Assembly (NCBI GenBank): GCA_031254315.1
Contig: JAIRUQ010000004.1
Coordinates: 1 to 35,242, forward strand
From: Treponema sp.
GTDB lineage: Bacteria > Spirochaetota > Spirochaetia > Treponematales > Breznakiellaceae
Reading direction: 5' to 3'
Length of the DNA: 35,242 bases
Numbering within the stretch: position 1 is the stretch's first letter; the number at the start of each line of letters is the position of its first letter. Below, piece by piece: positions 1 to 8,450 of this stretch. The notes beneath the pieces were generated by a model. The model worked only from the letters and a program-made list of their open reading frames with translations. It had not been told where the DNA came from and searched no databases. A program made the translations under genes and the position numbers.

Positions 1-986
1 ATATTCAGCAAAACGAGGGAAAGGCGGCTGACGTGAGTCTGGAGCTTGTTTCCAAAGCCCGCGAACTTGCGGACAAATTGGGAGCGGAAGTGAGCGCCGC
101 GATTTTTGGCGAGAAGGTATCAGGAGAAGTTTCGCGGCTTGCGAGTCTTGGCGCGGACAAAGTTTATCTTGTGGAAGATTCCCGTCTAAAATATTACACC
201 CCCATTCCCTACAGCAAGCTGATGATTCAAACAGTCAGCGAAAAGAAACCGCAGATCGTTCTGTACGGCGCGACCACTGAGGGACGCGATCTTGCTCCCC
301 GTGTTGCGTCACACTTGAAAGTGGGACTCACCGCAGACTGCACCGATTTACAGATTGGGGATCACACGCAAAAAGATACGGAATACAAAAACATTTTGTA
401 TCAGATACGTCCCGCATTCGGCGGCAATATCATTGCCACTATTGTCAGCCCGGAAAAAAAGCCGCAAATGGCAACCGTCCGCGAGGGCGTTATGCGCATG
501 GCACAGCCGGACACTTCACGCAAGGCTGAGACAATCAAGATCAAAGCCGATTTTAGCAAAGATGATTTCCCCAGCGAAATAATCAACCGCGTACTTGAAG
601 CGAAAACTGTTAATTTGAAAGGAGCGCAAATCATCGTATCCGGAGGTATGGGCGTTGGTAGCAAAGACAACTTCGCACTTATCCGCGAACTTGCCCAGAC
701 ACTTGGCGCGGAAGTGGGGGCGTCACGCGCCGCAGTGGATCAAGGTTTTATCGGCAAAGAACATCAGGTCGGACAGACCGGAACAACGGTACGACCCAAA
801 CTTTACATCGCCTGCGGCATTTCAGGGGCAATTCAGCACAGGGCGGGAATGGACAGCTCAAGCAGAATTATTGCGATTAACAGCGATCCGGAAGCGCCGA
901 TATTCGGTATTGCCCATTACGGCATTGTGGGAGACCTGAACGAAGTAATACCACAAATGATTAAAGCATATAAGGCAAGGGTATAA
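1..986 (+). CDS. etfA: Electron transfer flavoprotein alpha subunit, 5' end outside window
   Basis: ETF alpha subunit, which with EtfB carries electrons between acyl-CoA dehydrogenases and other redox partners using FAD. The frame is open from base 3 and codes for IQQNEGKAAD before the GTG at 33, so that GTG is internal and the true start lies upstream. The C-terminal FAD-binding domain is clear: GASRAAVDQGF, HQVGQTGTTV, KLYIACGISGAIQH, INSDPEAPIFG and YGIVGDLNEV all match the family. Its stop lies 3 nt before the ATG at 990 of the acyl-CoA dehydrogenase, so the two are cotranscribed, and etfB is expected just upstream. Identity is near certain; whether the complex works in the oxidative, reductive or bifurcating direction cannot be told from this fragment. 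Confidence 0.95.
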   Translation, partial: IQQNEGKAADVSLELVSKARELADKLGAEVSAAIFGEKVSGEVSRLASLGADKVYLVEDSRLKYYTPIPYSKLMIQTVSEKKPQIVLYGATTEGRDLAPRVASHLKVGLTADCTDLQIGDHTQKDTEYKNILYQIRPAFGGNIIATIVSPEKKPQMATVREGVMRMAQPDTSRKAETIKIKADFSKDDFPSEIINRVLEAKTVNLKGAQIIVSGGMGVGSKDNFALIRELAQTLGAEVGASRAAVDQGFIGKEHQVGQTGTTVRPKLYIACGISGAIQHRAGMDSSSRIIAINSDPEAPIFGIAHYGIVGDLNEVIPQMIKAYKARV

Positions 987-989
987 TAT

Positions 990-1148
990 ATGGAAAATTT
1001 TTTTTTTTTTTTTTAAGATATTTTATTCCATCTGGATCATCTTGATTTCGACAGGATCATTAAATTTAAATTAGACAGTTTTGAACAGGCAAAACAATTT
1101 GCTTTTGCCCCAACCGATATAGAAGACGCAAAAGATTCATACCGCAGA
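990..1148 (+). other. Displaced 5' coding part of the acyl-CoA dehydrogenase gene
   Basis: An ATG at 990 follows an AAGGG ribosome site at 977-981 and starts MENFFFFF, then meets TAA at 1014-1016 directly after 17 consecutive T (998-1014). The frame continues past the stop as DILFHLDHLDFDRIIKFKLD and joins the dehydrogenase at 1149. Changing the length of the T run cannot remove the stop, because the base before AAGAT remains T in the only frame that reaches the gene. A substitution at 1014 (for example GAA) would restore one 571-codon frame. Either an assembly error beside the homopolymer or a real early nonsense change explains this. Confidence 0.6.
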
Positions 1149-2705
1149 GTGCTTTCTATTATCGGAGAAATCGCCGGTGAACACATGGCTCCTAACGCTC
1201 CGGCGGTCGATGAAAGCGGTCCCACTTTGGCGAACAATCAGGTTACCTTTCACCCTGCGACAAAAAAAGCGCTTGATATGTTCGCGAAAGCCGACATGAT
1301 GGGCTTTGTCATTCCACGGCGTTACGGCGGACTTAATATGCCCAACACGATACTCACCATTGCCGCCGATATACTTTCACGCGCTGACGGTTCATTTCTC
1401 AATCTGGGACTCCAGCAGGACAATGCCGGAACCATAAACAAATTTGCTTCAGAAGAACAAAAACAGGCTTATCTGCCTAAACTCTGTTCCGGCGAATGGG
1501 ATTCCGCGATGGTGCTTACAGAGCCGGACGCGGGTAGCGATCTTTCATCGGTAAACCTAAAAGCAACTTTAGCTGAGGACGGTAAATGGTATCTTAACGG
1601 CGTTAAAAGATTTATAACTAACGGTTGCGGTACTATCGGACTGGTTCTCGCCCGAAGCGAAGAAAAAGGCAAAGACGCACGCGGACTTTCGTTCTTCCTT
1701 TACAAGCGTGACGATAAAATGATCATCCGCCGTCTTGAACACAAGCTCGGCATTCACGGCTCACCAACCTGTGAGTTGCAATTCAACAACGCCCCTGCCG
1801 AACTGATTGGCGAGCGGAAGTGGGGTCTTATCAAGTACACAATGTGGCTGATGAACAACGCCCGTCTTGGCGTTGCCGCTCAGGGAGTGGGTATTGCCGA
1901 AGCCGCCTACCGTGAAGCCGATTTGTACGCCGCCAAGCGTATTCAGTTTGGCGCTCCGATACGCGAGCTTCCTCCGGTTTATGAAATGCTTACCGAAATG
2001 AAAATTGCCGTTGAAGCAGGCAGAACTCTCCTTTACGAAACCGCGCGCTTCGTTGACCTTAAAGAATGTCTTGAAGACTATTCCGATCAACACCCCGAAG
2101 ACAAAGGTGAAATTATCGAAGAGAAAAAAAGATACGCGAAACTTGCCGGTTTCTTTACTCCCATGGTTAAAGCCTACGCCACTGAAATGGCGAACAAGGT
2201 CGCCAATGATGCGATTCAGGTTCACGGCGGAACCGGTTATATGAAAGAGTTTAACGCCGAGCGCCACTACCGCGACGCGAGGATCACCAATATTTACGAA
2301 GGCACAACGCAGTTGCAAATTGTCGCCGCCATTGGACCGGTTACTTCCGGTGTCGCGCAGATGATCCTCGATGAATACGATTCTGCAAGCTACACTTATG
2401 GCGCAGATTTATTGGCGAAAATCCGCGAAAGCCGAAAAGTCTTTGAAGAAGCTTTAGAATTCGCGAAAGCGTACAAAGACCATAAACAGTTTCTTACCTA
2501 TCATTCACGCAGGCTTGTAGAAATGGCGACCGACCTTGTTATCAGCTACCTGTTACTCCGTGACGGCAATCACAGTGAACGCAAGCAAAAAGTGGCAACA
2601 ATCTTCATCGCCAAAATGCCTTCACGGATCAAGGCAAACCGCGATTTCATCATGAGCGAAAATGGCACATTGCTGAATAATTTTGAAGCGGTTATTGGTA
2701 AGTGA
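1149..2705 (+). CDS. Acyl-CoA dehydrogenase (N-terminus interrupted upstream)
   Basis: FAD-dependent acyl-CoA dehydrogenase, the redox partner of the ETF encoded just upstream. Numbering from the GTG at 1149: the middle domain shows AMVLTEPDAGSDL (about 120-132) and WYLNGVKRFITNG (about 147-159), and the catalytic base is Glu384 in ITNIYEGTTQLQ, preceded by IQVHGGTGYM. About 130 residues follow the catalytic Glu, longer than the classic 380-aa enzymes. The GTG has no convincing ribosome site. Open, family-like coding continues upstream without a stop to 1017 (DILFHLDHLDF and onward), with no ATG, GTG or TTG in that stretch, so the real protein very probably began at the ATG at 990. See the separate entry for that region. 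Substrate is unknown; butyryl- or similar short-chain acyl-CoA is a guess. Confidence 0.85.
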   Translation: MLSIIGEIAGEHMAPNAPAVDESGPTLANNQVTFHPATKKALDMFAKADMMGFVIPRRYGGLNMPNTILTIAADILSRADGSFLNLGLQQDNAGTINKFASEEQKQAYLPKLCSGEWDSAMVLTEPDAGSDLSSVNLKATLAEDGKWYLNGVKRFITNGCGTIGLVLARSEEKGKDARGLSFFLYKRDDKMIIRRLEHKLGIHGSPTCELQFNNAPAELIGERKWGLIKYTMWLMNNARLGVAAQGVGIAEAAYREADLYAAKRIQFGAPIRELPPVYEMLTEMKIAVEAGRTLLYETARFVDLKECLEDYSDQHPEDKGEIIEEKKRYAKLAGFFTPMVKAYATEMANKVANDAIQVHGGTGYMKEFNAERHYRDARITNIYEGTTQLQIVAAIGPVTSGVAQMILDEYDSASYTYGADLLAKIRESRKVFEEALEFAKAYKDHKQFLTYHSRRLVEMATDLVISYLLLRDGNHSERKQKVATIFIAKMPSRIKANRDFIMSENGTLLNNFEAVIGK

Positions 2706-2843
2706 TCAACGAATGGCAAAAAGAAAGAAAAGGATCAACGAATGACACGAATTGAACGAATGAACGCGAATGAAGAGGAAGGATTTTATTCGTGTAATTC
2801 GCGCAATTCGTTGACCTAATTCTTTGTTCAATCCGTTGATCCT
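2704..2843. repeat. Imperfect palindromic intergenic repeat, CGAAT-rich
   Basis: The outer arms AGGATCAACGAAT (2731-2743) and ATCCGTTGATCCT (2831-2843) are inverted copies with one mismatch. Inside, ACACGAATT pairs with AATTCG/CGTGT sequence around 2790-2810. A further direct copy, GATCAACGAATG, starts at 2704 and overlaps the dehydrogenase stop codon. The same GATCAACGAATT and TTCGTGTAATTCGC words recur at 27735-28208, so this is a dispersed repeat family and not a simple terminator. Confidence 0.7.
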
Positions 2844-2846
2844 CTC

Positions 2847-2875
2847 TCGACAAAGTTTTAAATATTTAGTATAGT
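2847..2875 (+). promoter_or_regulatory. Sigma-70 type promoter for serC-serA
   Basis: TCGACA (2847-2852), a 17-nt spacer, then TATAGT (2870-2875); each box matches the consensus at five of six positions. The predicted start near 2882 gives a leader of about 22 nt holding the GGAG ribosome site at 2895-2898. This gene therefore has an ordinary leader, unlike many unit-leading genes further along. Confidence 0.65.
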
Positions 2876-2903
2876 ATATCAAAATCTTAGTTTTGGAGTT
2901 ATC

Positions 2904-3998
2904 ATGCGAGTTTACAATTTTTCACCCGGACCATCAGCGTTGCCAGTACCGGTTCTTGAAAGAGCCGCCTCAGAGATGCTTGACGCGAACGGCACGGGTC
3001 AGTCGGTTATGGAGATGAGCCACCGTTCCAAGGACTTTAAGCCCATCATTGAAAAGACAGAATCCCTTCTGCGTGAGCTTATGGGAATCCCCTCAAATTA
3101 CAAGACGCTCTTTTTACAGGGCGGCGCTTCACTGCAATTCTCTATGATTCCCCTCAATTTAGCCGCCGGGGACTTACCCGGTAAGGGAAAAAAAGCCGCT
3201 TATATTGAAACCGGCATTTGGGCGGAAAAGGCGATTAAGGAAGCCTCCAAATATGCTACGGTGGAAGTAAAAGCAAGTTCCAAGGACAAAGCCTATACTT
3301 ACATCCCGGAAGCTCCTTCTGCCAGTGATGAGGCTTACTATCACATTACGTTGAATAATACTATCGTCGGAACCAAGTGGGATAAAATTCCTAATACCGG
3401 CTCTGTTCCGCTGGTAGCGGATATTTCAAGCTGTATTCTTTCCGAACCTCTTGATGTAAGCAAGTTCGGAATACTCTATGCAGGAGCGCAGAAAAACCTT
3501 GGTCCTGCCGGAACAACCGTTGTGATTATTCGCGAGGATTTAATTCGCAAAACGCCGGATTGGGTTCCGTCAATGCTTCGCTACGATACCCACGCGGGCG
3601 AAGGCTCAATGTACAACACTCCGCCGTGTTACGGCATCTACATAATTGGGCTTGTGCTGGAATGGGTAAAAAAACTCGGCGGCGTTGACACGATTGCCAA
3701 ATTAAACAGAGAAAAGGCGGCGCTGTTATACAACTATCTTGATGCGTCAAAAATGTTTTATTCGCCTGTAGAAAAACAATTCCGCAGTTTAATGAATATT
3801 CCGTTTGTTACGGCAGAGCAGGATGACGCTAAAAAGACCGAGTTGGAAACGCGCTTTGTAAAAGAAGCGGCGGCAGAAAGGCTTATAAATCTTGCAGGAC
3901 ACAGACTGGTCGGCGGAATGAGGGCGAGTATTTACAATGCCATGTCAATTGACGGCGTGAAAGCGCTGATAAGTTTCATGGAAAAATTTGAAAAGTAA
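2904..3998 (+). CDS. serC: Phosphoserine aminotransferase
   Basis: PLP enzyme of serine synthesis that transaminates 3-phosphohydroxypyruvate with glutamate to give phosphoserine; cytosolic. The N-terminus RVYNFSPGPSALP is the SerC signature, followed by MEMSHRSKDF and LFLQGGASLQFSMIP (phosphate and cofactor contacts). Lys197 in LYAGAQKNLGPAGTT is the PLP Schiff-base lysine. The C-terminus GHRLVGGMRASIYNAM is also typical. Length 364 aa is normal for the family. The ATG is set by GGAG 5 nt upstream. serA follows after 12 nt, so the first two steps of the phosphorylated serine pathway are encoded together. Confidence 0.97.
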   Translation: MRVYNFSPGPSALPVPVLERAASEMLDANGTGQSVMEMSHRSKDFKPIIEKTESLLRELMGIPSNYKTLFLQGGASLQFSMIPLNLAAGDLPGKGKKAAYIETGIWAEKAIKEASKYATVEVKASSKDKAYTYIPEAPSASDEAYYHITLNNTIVGTKWDKIPNTGSVPLVADISSCILSEPLDVSKFGILYAGAQKNLGPAGTTVVIIREDLIRKTPDWVPSMLRYDTHAGEGSMYNTPPCYGIYIIGLVLEWVKKLGGVDTIAKLNREKAALLYNYLDASKMFYSPVEKQFRSLMNIPFVTAEQDDAKKTELETRFVKEAAAERLINLAGHRLVGGMRASIYNAMSIDGVKALISFMEKFEK

Positions 3999-4010
3999 AA
4001 GGAAATAAAT

Positions 4011-5177
4011 ATGTTTCGTATTAAAACAATGAATAAAATTTCTCCTCCGGGATTGAATCTTTTTCCCAAGGACAGGTATGAAATCGCGGATGATATCGCG
4101 AACCCGGACGCTATATTGGTGCGAAGCGCCGACATGAATAGCATGGAGATACCGTCTTCGGTACTGGCAATAGCGAGGGCAGGAGCGGGGTATAACAATA
4201 TTCCCGTTAAAAATTGCAGTGAGAGCGGGGTAGTGGTCTTTAACACTCCCGGCGCGAATGCCAACGCCGTTAAAGAGCTGACTCTTGCGGCTCTGCTTCT
4301 CTCATCGCGTAATATTATCGGTGGTGTGAACTGGACTTCGTCTGTCGCAGACAAGACCGATGTTGCCGAACTTGTTGAAAAAGAAAAGTCCAAGTTTACA
4401 GGACCGGAAATTAAAGGAAAGACCCTTGGCGTTATCGGTCTTGGCGCTATTGGCGTACTGGTTGCAAATGACGCGATTGCTCTGGGCATGAACGTTATCG
4501 GCTTTGACCCGTATATTTCCGTAGATGCCGCATGGAATTTGTCGCGCGAAGTTATCCGCGCCGAATCATTTGAAGGCATATTGGCAAAGTCAGATTATAT
4601 TACTCTGCACCTTCCCCTTGTTGACCAAACTAAAGGGCTTCTGGACGCGGATAAAATCCGCATTATAAAAAAAGACGCGCGTGTTATCAACTTTTCGCGT
4701 AACGCGCTTGTAAAAGACAAGGACATTGTTGAAGCTCTGGAAGCGGGGAAACTCAGTGCGTATGTTACGGATTTTCCCACACCTGAGCTTTTAGCCTGTA
4801 AAAAAGTAATTGGTGTTCCACATCTTGGAGCGTCTACGCCGGAAGCCGAAGATAACTGCGCGGTTATGGCGGTCATGCAGATTATAGATTATCTTGAAAC
4901 CGGAGAAATCCGCAATTCCGTTAATTTTCCGCGCTGTAAACTTGAACAGCGTTATCCGCACAGGCTTCTTGTTGTAAACCGTAACATTCCTAACATGGTT
5001 GGACAAATTACAACGAGCCTAGCGGAAGCGAATGTTAATATTCAGGATTTAATTAACCACCATCACGATGAATATGGTTTTAGCATTATAGATACAGAAC
5101 ATCAAATCCCTGACTCTGTGCTTGAAAAGATTCGTAAGGTTAACGGGATAATCAGGGTTCGTGCGATTCAAAGGTAA
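4011..5177 (+). CDS. serA: D-3-phosphoglycerate dehydrogenase with ACT domain
   Basis: Oxidises 3-phosphoglycerate to 3-phosphohydroxypyruvate with NAD+, the committed step of serine synthesis. The Rossmann motif is GVIGLGAIGVLVAN (G143, G145, G148). The usual active-site triad can be assigned as Arg230 (INFSRNALV), a Glu near 259 (DFPTPE) and His271 (VPHLGASTPEAED); the Glu assignment is by eye and is the least certain. Residues about 318-388 form a C-terminal ACT domain (RLLVVNRNIPNMVGQIT), the usual site for serine feedback. At 388 aa this is the short form with one ACT domain. AAGGAA lies 7-12 nt before the ATG. It follows serC in one operon. Confidence 0.95.
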   Translation: MFRIKTMNKISPPGLNLFPKDRYEIADDIANPDAILVRSADMNSMEIPSSVLAIARAGAGYNNIPVKNCSESGVVVFNTPGANANAVKELTLAALLLSSRNIIGGVNWTSSVADKTDVAELVEKEKSKFTGPEIKGKTLGVIGLGAIGVLVANDAIALGMNVIGFDPYISVDAAWNLSREVIRAESFEGILAKSDYITLHLPLVDQTKGLLDADKIRIIKKDARVINFSRNALVKDKDIVEALEAGKLSAYVTDFPTPELLACKKVIGVPHLGASTPEAEDNCAVMAVMQIIDYLETGEIRNSVNFPRCKLEQRYPHRLLVVNRNIPNMVGQITTSLAEANVNIQDLINHHHDEYGFSIIDTEHQIPDSVLEKIRKVNGIIRVRAIQR

Positions 5178-5180
5178 TCT

Positions 5181-5906
5181 TTGGAAATGGTTTTCCGTAA
5201 TATAAGAATGGTGTTTGTAGCGCCCCTGTTTACAGGGGTGTTATGCTCTATGTTTTTATGCGCGGTAATTGGAGCCGCTAACGGCTATTTTGTAATGCCG
5301 CAGTCAGGCTCTGCCTCCGATAAAGACCGTAACGAAACCGAAATTGAAAATGAGTTTCTTTTTGGGGCGGCGGAAGATGTTCCCGATTTAGTTCTTGAAT
5401 ATTTCCGCGATATTGAATACCGCGACTGGGTAACGGAATTTTTTGCAAGTATCTGTTCAAACCGCGATATTGCTGAGGCAATTCTTTATAACTGTAACAA
5501 TAATAATGTCTCTCCTTCGCTGGCTTTTGCGTTATGCTGGGAAGAGAGCAGGTTTAACCCAAACGCGGTAAACCGTCATAACCGCGACGGCAGTATCGAC
5601 CGTGGTTTGTTTCAGCTTAATAGCAATTCTTTTCCGAATCTGGATAATTCCGCTTTTTTTAATATATACGCCAATTCGCGTAATGCAATTGAGCATTTGC
5701 GGCAATGTATGGATTTGGGCGGCAGTGAAATTTCCGCGCTTGCGATGTACAATGCAGGGGAGGGGAGGGTAAAGTCTACAGGTACGCCCCATGTTACGCT
5801 TAACTACATCAGCCGTATTTTAGAGAACCGCGCTAGGATTGACAGAAGATTTCATTCAAGGTTAATCAGTGAAGAAGAAGCCCGCCTTCAAAAAAATGAG
5901 CAGTGA
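5181..5906 (+). CDS. Membrane-anchored SLT-type lytic transglycosylase
   Basis: Soluble-lytic-transglycosylase-like domain that would cleave peptidoglycan glycan strands outside the inner membrane. An N-terminal hydrophobic segment (about 9-33) anchors or exports it, followed by a linker and the SLT domain (about 100-215). Catalytic Glu122 lies in CWEESRFNP; RGLFQLNSNSF matches the G-L-M/F-Q motif and ALAMYNAGEGRV the A-Y-N-A-G motif. The start could be TTG at 5181, which has AAGG 6 nt upstream, or ATG at 5187; both keep the signal anchor. It follows serA by 3 nt, so it is probably cotranscribed, although no functional link is evident. Its last codons and stop lie inside a GAGCAATGAG repeat. 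Confidence 0.85.
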   Translation: MEMVFRNIRMVFVAPLFTGVLCSMFLCAVIGAANGYFVMPQSGSASDKDRNETEIENEFLFGAAEDVPDLVLEYFRDIEYRDWVTEFFASICSNRDIAEAILYNCNNNNVSPSLAFALCWEESRFNPNAVNRHNRDGSIDRGLFQLNSNSFPNLDNSAFFNIYANSRNAIEHLRQCMDLGGSEISALAMYNAGEGRVKSTGTPHVTLNYISRILENRARIDRRFHSRLISEEEARLQKNEQ

Positions 5907-6095
5907 GCAATGAGGGGGGCGGTGTATTGAGAGGGGGCGGCGAGATTAGCTAATGAGCAATGAGCAATGAGAAAGGAACAGAGATTAGCGAGACTAGTTA
6001 GCAAGGTGGTACTTCATGCTAATCATTCATTACTTGAGGAATGTGCAAAACTAACACATTTCCTCATTGCTCACTGTTCATTGCTAATCGCTAAT
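5895..6095. repeat. GAGCAATGAG inverted-repeat cluster between convergent genes
   Basis: AATGAGCAGTGAGCAATGAGG (5895-5915) and a near copy at 5952-5971 lie in one orientation. An inverted copy, CCTCATTGCTCACTGTTCATT, lies at 6062-6082, followed by GCTAATCGCTAAT, which mirrors ATTAGC at 5945. The final codons of both flanking convergent genes, stops at 5904-5906 and 6084-6086, fall inside the arms. The stretch can fold into a long stem on either strand and may act as a transcript 3' end; no T-run follows it. Confidence 0.7.
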
Positions 6096-7985
6096 TTTTA
6101 TGAGCGCTTCTCCGTTGTAGCCGCTGTTGTAGATAAACAGCCGCTCTTCTTCGCAGTTGTATTCCCAACGCAGGTTTTCTCCTGACGGAGCGTCAATCTC
6201 TATTTTGGGCTTTGCGCCGAATGTTTGCAGTGGCAGATAAATTACGGTTGGCGCTTTTACATTGCTGTCCGCGTAAAACTTAAAAACAAATTTTTTATGC
6301 TTTGTATTCCAGTTAAAAGAAAGCGGCTGTCCTGCGACTGCCATTGGGTAGGGACGCTTCCATCCCTTTGCGGCGCGTTCGCTACCCTCAGAATAAATCG
6401 AAAGGTCTTCGTCGTTCCAGCCGTCGCCGTATTTATTTGTGTTACTCGCCGAATAGTTCCAAATGGTTGAATGGAGCATATTGGAATCCACTGCATCGTA
6501 ATACATGGAGAGCGCTGTTTCATGCATTGAATAATCGCCTTTCTTAAAACCGCTACGGTTGTTTAGGTCAAAGGCAAGCCCAAACTCTCCAAGCAAAGAC
6601 GGTATATTTTCCATTTTTTTCTTCGTCCAGTAAATACCTTGAGCAAGGCATTTAGCGAAATATTTACTTACATTCTTTTTACCTAAAATTATTTTGAAAG
6701 TGTTCGGGTCTGCGTTGAACCATGAACGGAAAGTCTTTGTAAAAAGGGAAAGACCGTCGTACCAGTGAAATGCGTTTACCGCGTTGGAAGGGTCGTCCTT
6801 GCTCCATGACGGATGTGATTCTTCTTTTGTACAATTAGGGATGCCTTCGATAAAGAAAAGAGAGCGTTCACCGGCTTCTTTCATTGTGTTAATATATTTT
6901 ATAATAAAAGGTTTTAAAAAGTTAGTAGAAAAACTTGTAGGGTTATTATAAAACATACTAAAGTGATCAGGGCGCAAAAGTTTCGGCTCTCCGCCTTCAT
7001 CTTTCCACACGCCTGCCTGTTTCCACGGGCAGGAAAAACCGTCTTTAAAAAGTGAAATCCCCTGCGGATTAAAAGTTTCGTAATAAGAAACTTTTTTCCA
7101 CAGTGTTTCAATTCTGTACACGGGAACTTTTACAGGATAGCCGGAGGCGGCGAGAATTGCCTGCCACGGACTCGGACGCGGTCCTTCCGGTATTACAGGA
7201 TTTTCTTCCTGCGTAAGATTTTTATGCCCAATAAAACCAAAGTGCGGCTCATTCATCGAACCCCATCCAGCGATTGCGCCCAAGTTTTTTAAACGGCGTT
7301 GCGCGTGCTTAAATGCGGCAATGTACCGGTTTTGTAACCAGTCCTGAACATTCTCACCTTCGATGTTTAAATCCGGGGCATAAGTTTTTCCCCCAAAGAA
7401 CAGACTGAACATTGTAGCGGCGGCATAGCGGTTATAGTTGCTTGGCCAGAGCATCTTTGGATAAGGTTTACCGTCCGGATGTTTTTTGCTCTGATGAAAA
7501 ATGCCATAACGCTGTCTTGTTACAGCGGCGGCGCAAAGGTCGCAGTTGTCAAGGTTCATCCCTAACTTTTCCATTGTCCAGCTAGGAGCGCCGTCGCCGC
7601 CCGTCCATCTGCTCCATACATCCTGATGCGGATCGATAAAGACGGAAATCCCTTCTTTTTCAGCTAACAAAAGAATTTTCCGCAAATACGCTAAATACGC
7701 TTCATCATAAATGCCCGGTCCTTCGTGTTCAATCGCTTCCCATGTAACAAGCAGTCTAAGGAAAGTCATCCCCCCTTTTTTTAACCGCAGAAAATGGCTT
7801 TCTGCTGTTTCAAGAGGGAATGGTCTGCCGACAAACGAAACATTATTTTGGGTATTAAGGAATGAAGGCTCAATTTCACTGCCCGGCGGACAAAAGGGGA
7901 TTTTGGAATCTCCGCCAAGATTCACTCCGCGCAGGAGCAGAACCCTGTTTTCGTCATCAAGAATAAGATTGTTTTCTATTCGCAT
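6084..7985 (-). CDS. GH5-family glycosidase, glucosylceramidase/sterylglucosidase-like
   Basis: Retaining (alpha/beta)8 glycosidase of family GH5. LRGVNLGG (18-25), DPHQDVWSRWTGGDGAPSWT (118-137), the acid/base Glu246 in GSMNEPHFG and the nucleophile Glu467 in LLGEFGLAFD are all present. The HQDVWSR...GGDGAP motif is like the subfamily that includes fungal glucosylceramidase and sterylglucosidase, so a glucolipid substrate is a reasonable inference, but other beta-glucosides are possible. About 90 C-terminal residues look like a beta-sandwich. There is no signal peptide, so it should act in the cytosol. The ATG has AGGGGAA just upstream. It starts 18 nt after the EIIA gene and is cotranscribed with it. 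The last codons lie in an inverted repeat. Confidence 0.85.
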   Translation of the reverse strand: MRIENNLILDDENRVLLLRGVNLGGDSKIPFCPPGSEIEPSFLNTQNNVSFVGRPFPLETAESHFLRLKKGGMTFLRLLVTWEAIEHEGPGIYDEAYLAYLRKILLLAEKEGISVFIDPHQDVWSRWTGGDGAPSWTMEKLGMNLDNCDLCAAAVTRQRYGIFHQSKKHPDGKPYPKMLWPSNYNRYAAATMFSLFFGGKTYAPDLNIEGENVQDWLQNRYIAAFKHAQRRLKNLGAIAGWGSMNEPHFGFIGHKNLTQEENPVIPEGPRPSPWQAILAASGYPVKVPVYRIETLWKKVSYYETFNPQGISLFKDGFSCPWKQAGVWKDEGGEPKLLRPDHFSMFYNNPTSFSTNFLKPFIIKYINTMKEAGERSLFFIEGIPNCTKEESHPSWSKDDPSNAVNAFHWYDGLSLFTKTFRSWFNADPNTFKIILGKKNVSKYFAKCLAQGIYWTKKKMENIPSLLGEFGLAFDLNNRSGFKKGDYSMHETALSMYYDAVDSNMLHSTIWNYSASNTNKYGDGWNDEDLSIYSEGSERAAKGWKRPYPMAVAGQPLSFNWNTKHKKFVFKFYADSNVKAPTVIYLPLQTFGAKPKIEIDAPSGENLRWEYNCEEERLFIYNSGYNGEALIKISD

Positions 7986-8003
7986 CAGCTTCCCCTATTG
8001 GGG

Positions 8004-8450
8004 TCATTCCGACAGTATTTCCAAAATTTCTTCGGGTGTTTTTGCATTCAGTATTTCTTCCCGTTTTTCGGAACTTTTAAACAGAAGACTGATTTCCGCA
8101 AGGAACTGCAAATGCGGTCCTGTTTTTTCAACCGGAGAAAGGGTCATAATAAAAATTCTGCATGGCTGTTTATCTAAAGAGTCAAAATCTACCGCTTTTT
8201 CAGAAATACCGATACAGGCGACCAAGTCTTCGGTGGCGGCGCATTTACCGTGCGGAATAGCGATTCCGTGCTTCATTCCGGTGGACATTTTTTCTTCTCT
8301 GTCCATTACCGCCGCCAACGCTGTTTCCCTGTCATTTATTTTTCCGTTTTTGACAAGCATGTCGAGCAATTCGTTGATTATTTCTTTCTTGGTAGAACCT
8401 TTTAGGTGAAGGTCTATCATGTCTGTGGTAATTACTGTTTTGATATTCAT
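8004..8450 (-). CDS. ptsN: PTS EIIA domain protein, PtsN-type
   Basis: Single-domain EIIA of the fructose/nitrogen-regulatory type, 148 aa. The phosphorylated histidine is His67 in GIAIPHGK, and the fold continues with ACIGISEKAVDF and FIMTLSPVEKTGPHLQFL. Spirochaetes such as Treponema pallidum keep HPr, EI and PtsN without sugar permeases and use them for regulation. No EIIB or EIIC is nearby, so the same is inferred here. It heads an operon with the GH5 glycosidase. There is no Shine-Dalgarno sequence; a consensus-like promoter places transcription start on the ATG. A second EIIA lies at 23622-24269. Confidence 0.9.
   Translation of the reverse strand: MNIKTVITTDMIDLHLKGSTKKEIINELLDMLVKNGKINDRETALAAVMDREEKMSTGMKHGIAIPHGKCAATEDLVACIGISEKAVDFDSLDKQPCRIFIMTLSPVEKTGPHLQFLAEISLLFKSSEKREEILNAKTPEEILEILSE

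Noticed and set aside
998..1014. Phase-variable poly-T switch for the acyl-CoA dehydrogenase
   Set aside because: I checked T-run lengths of 16, 17 and 18: every frame from ATG 990 meets a stop, and the frame that joins the gene always contains TAA.
1761..2318. Minus-strand ORF of 185 codons inside the acyl-CoA dehydrogenase
   Set aside because: It lies opposite the catalytic domain of a recognised gene and shows no independent features.
7711..8409. Plus-strand ORF of 232 codons opposite GH5 and ptsN
   Set aside because: It is the shadow of two clear minus-strand genes and has no domain of its own.
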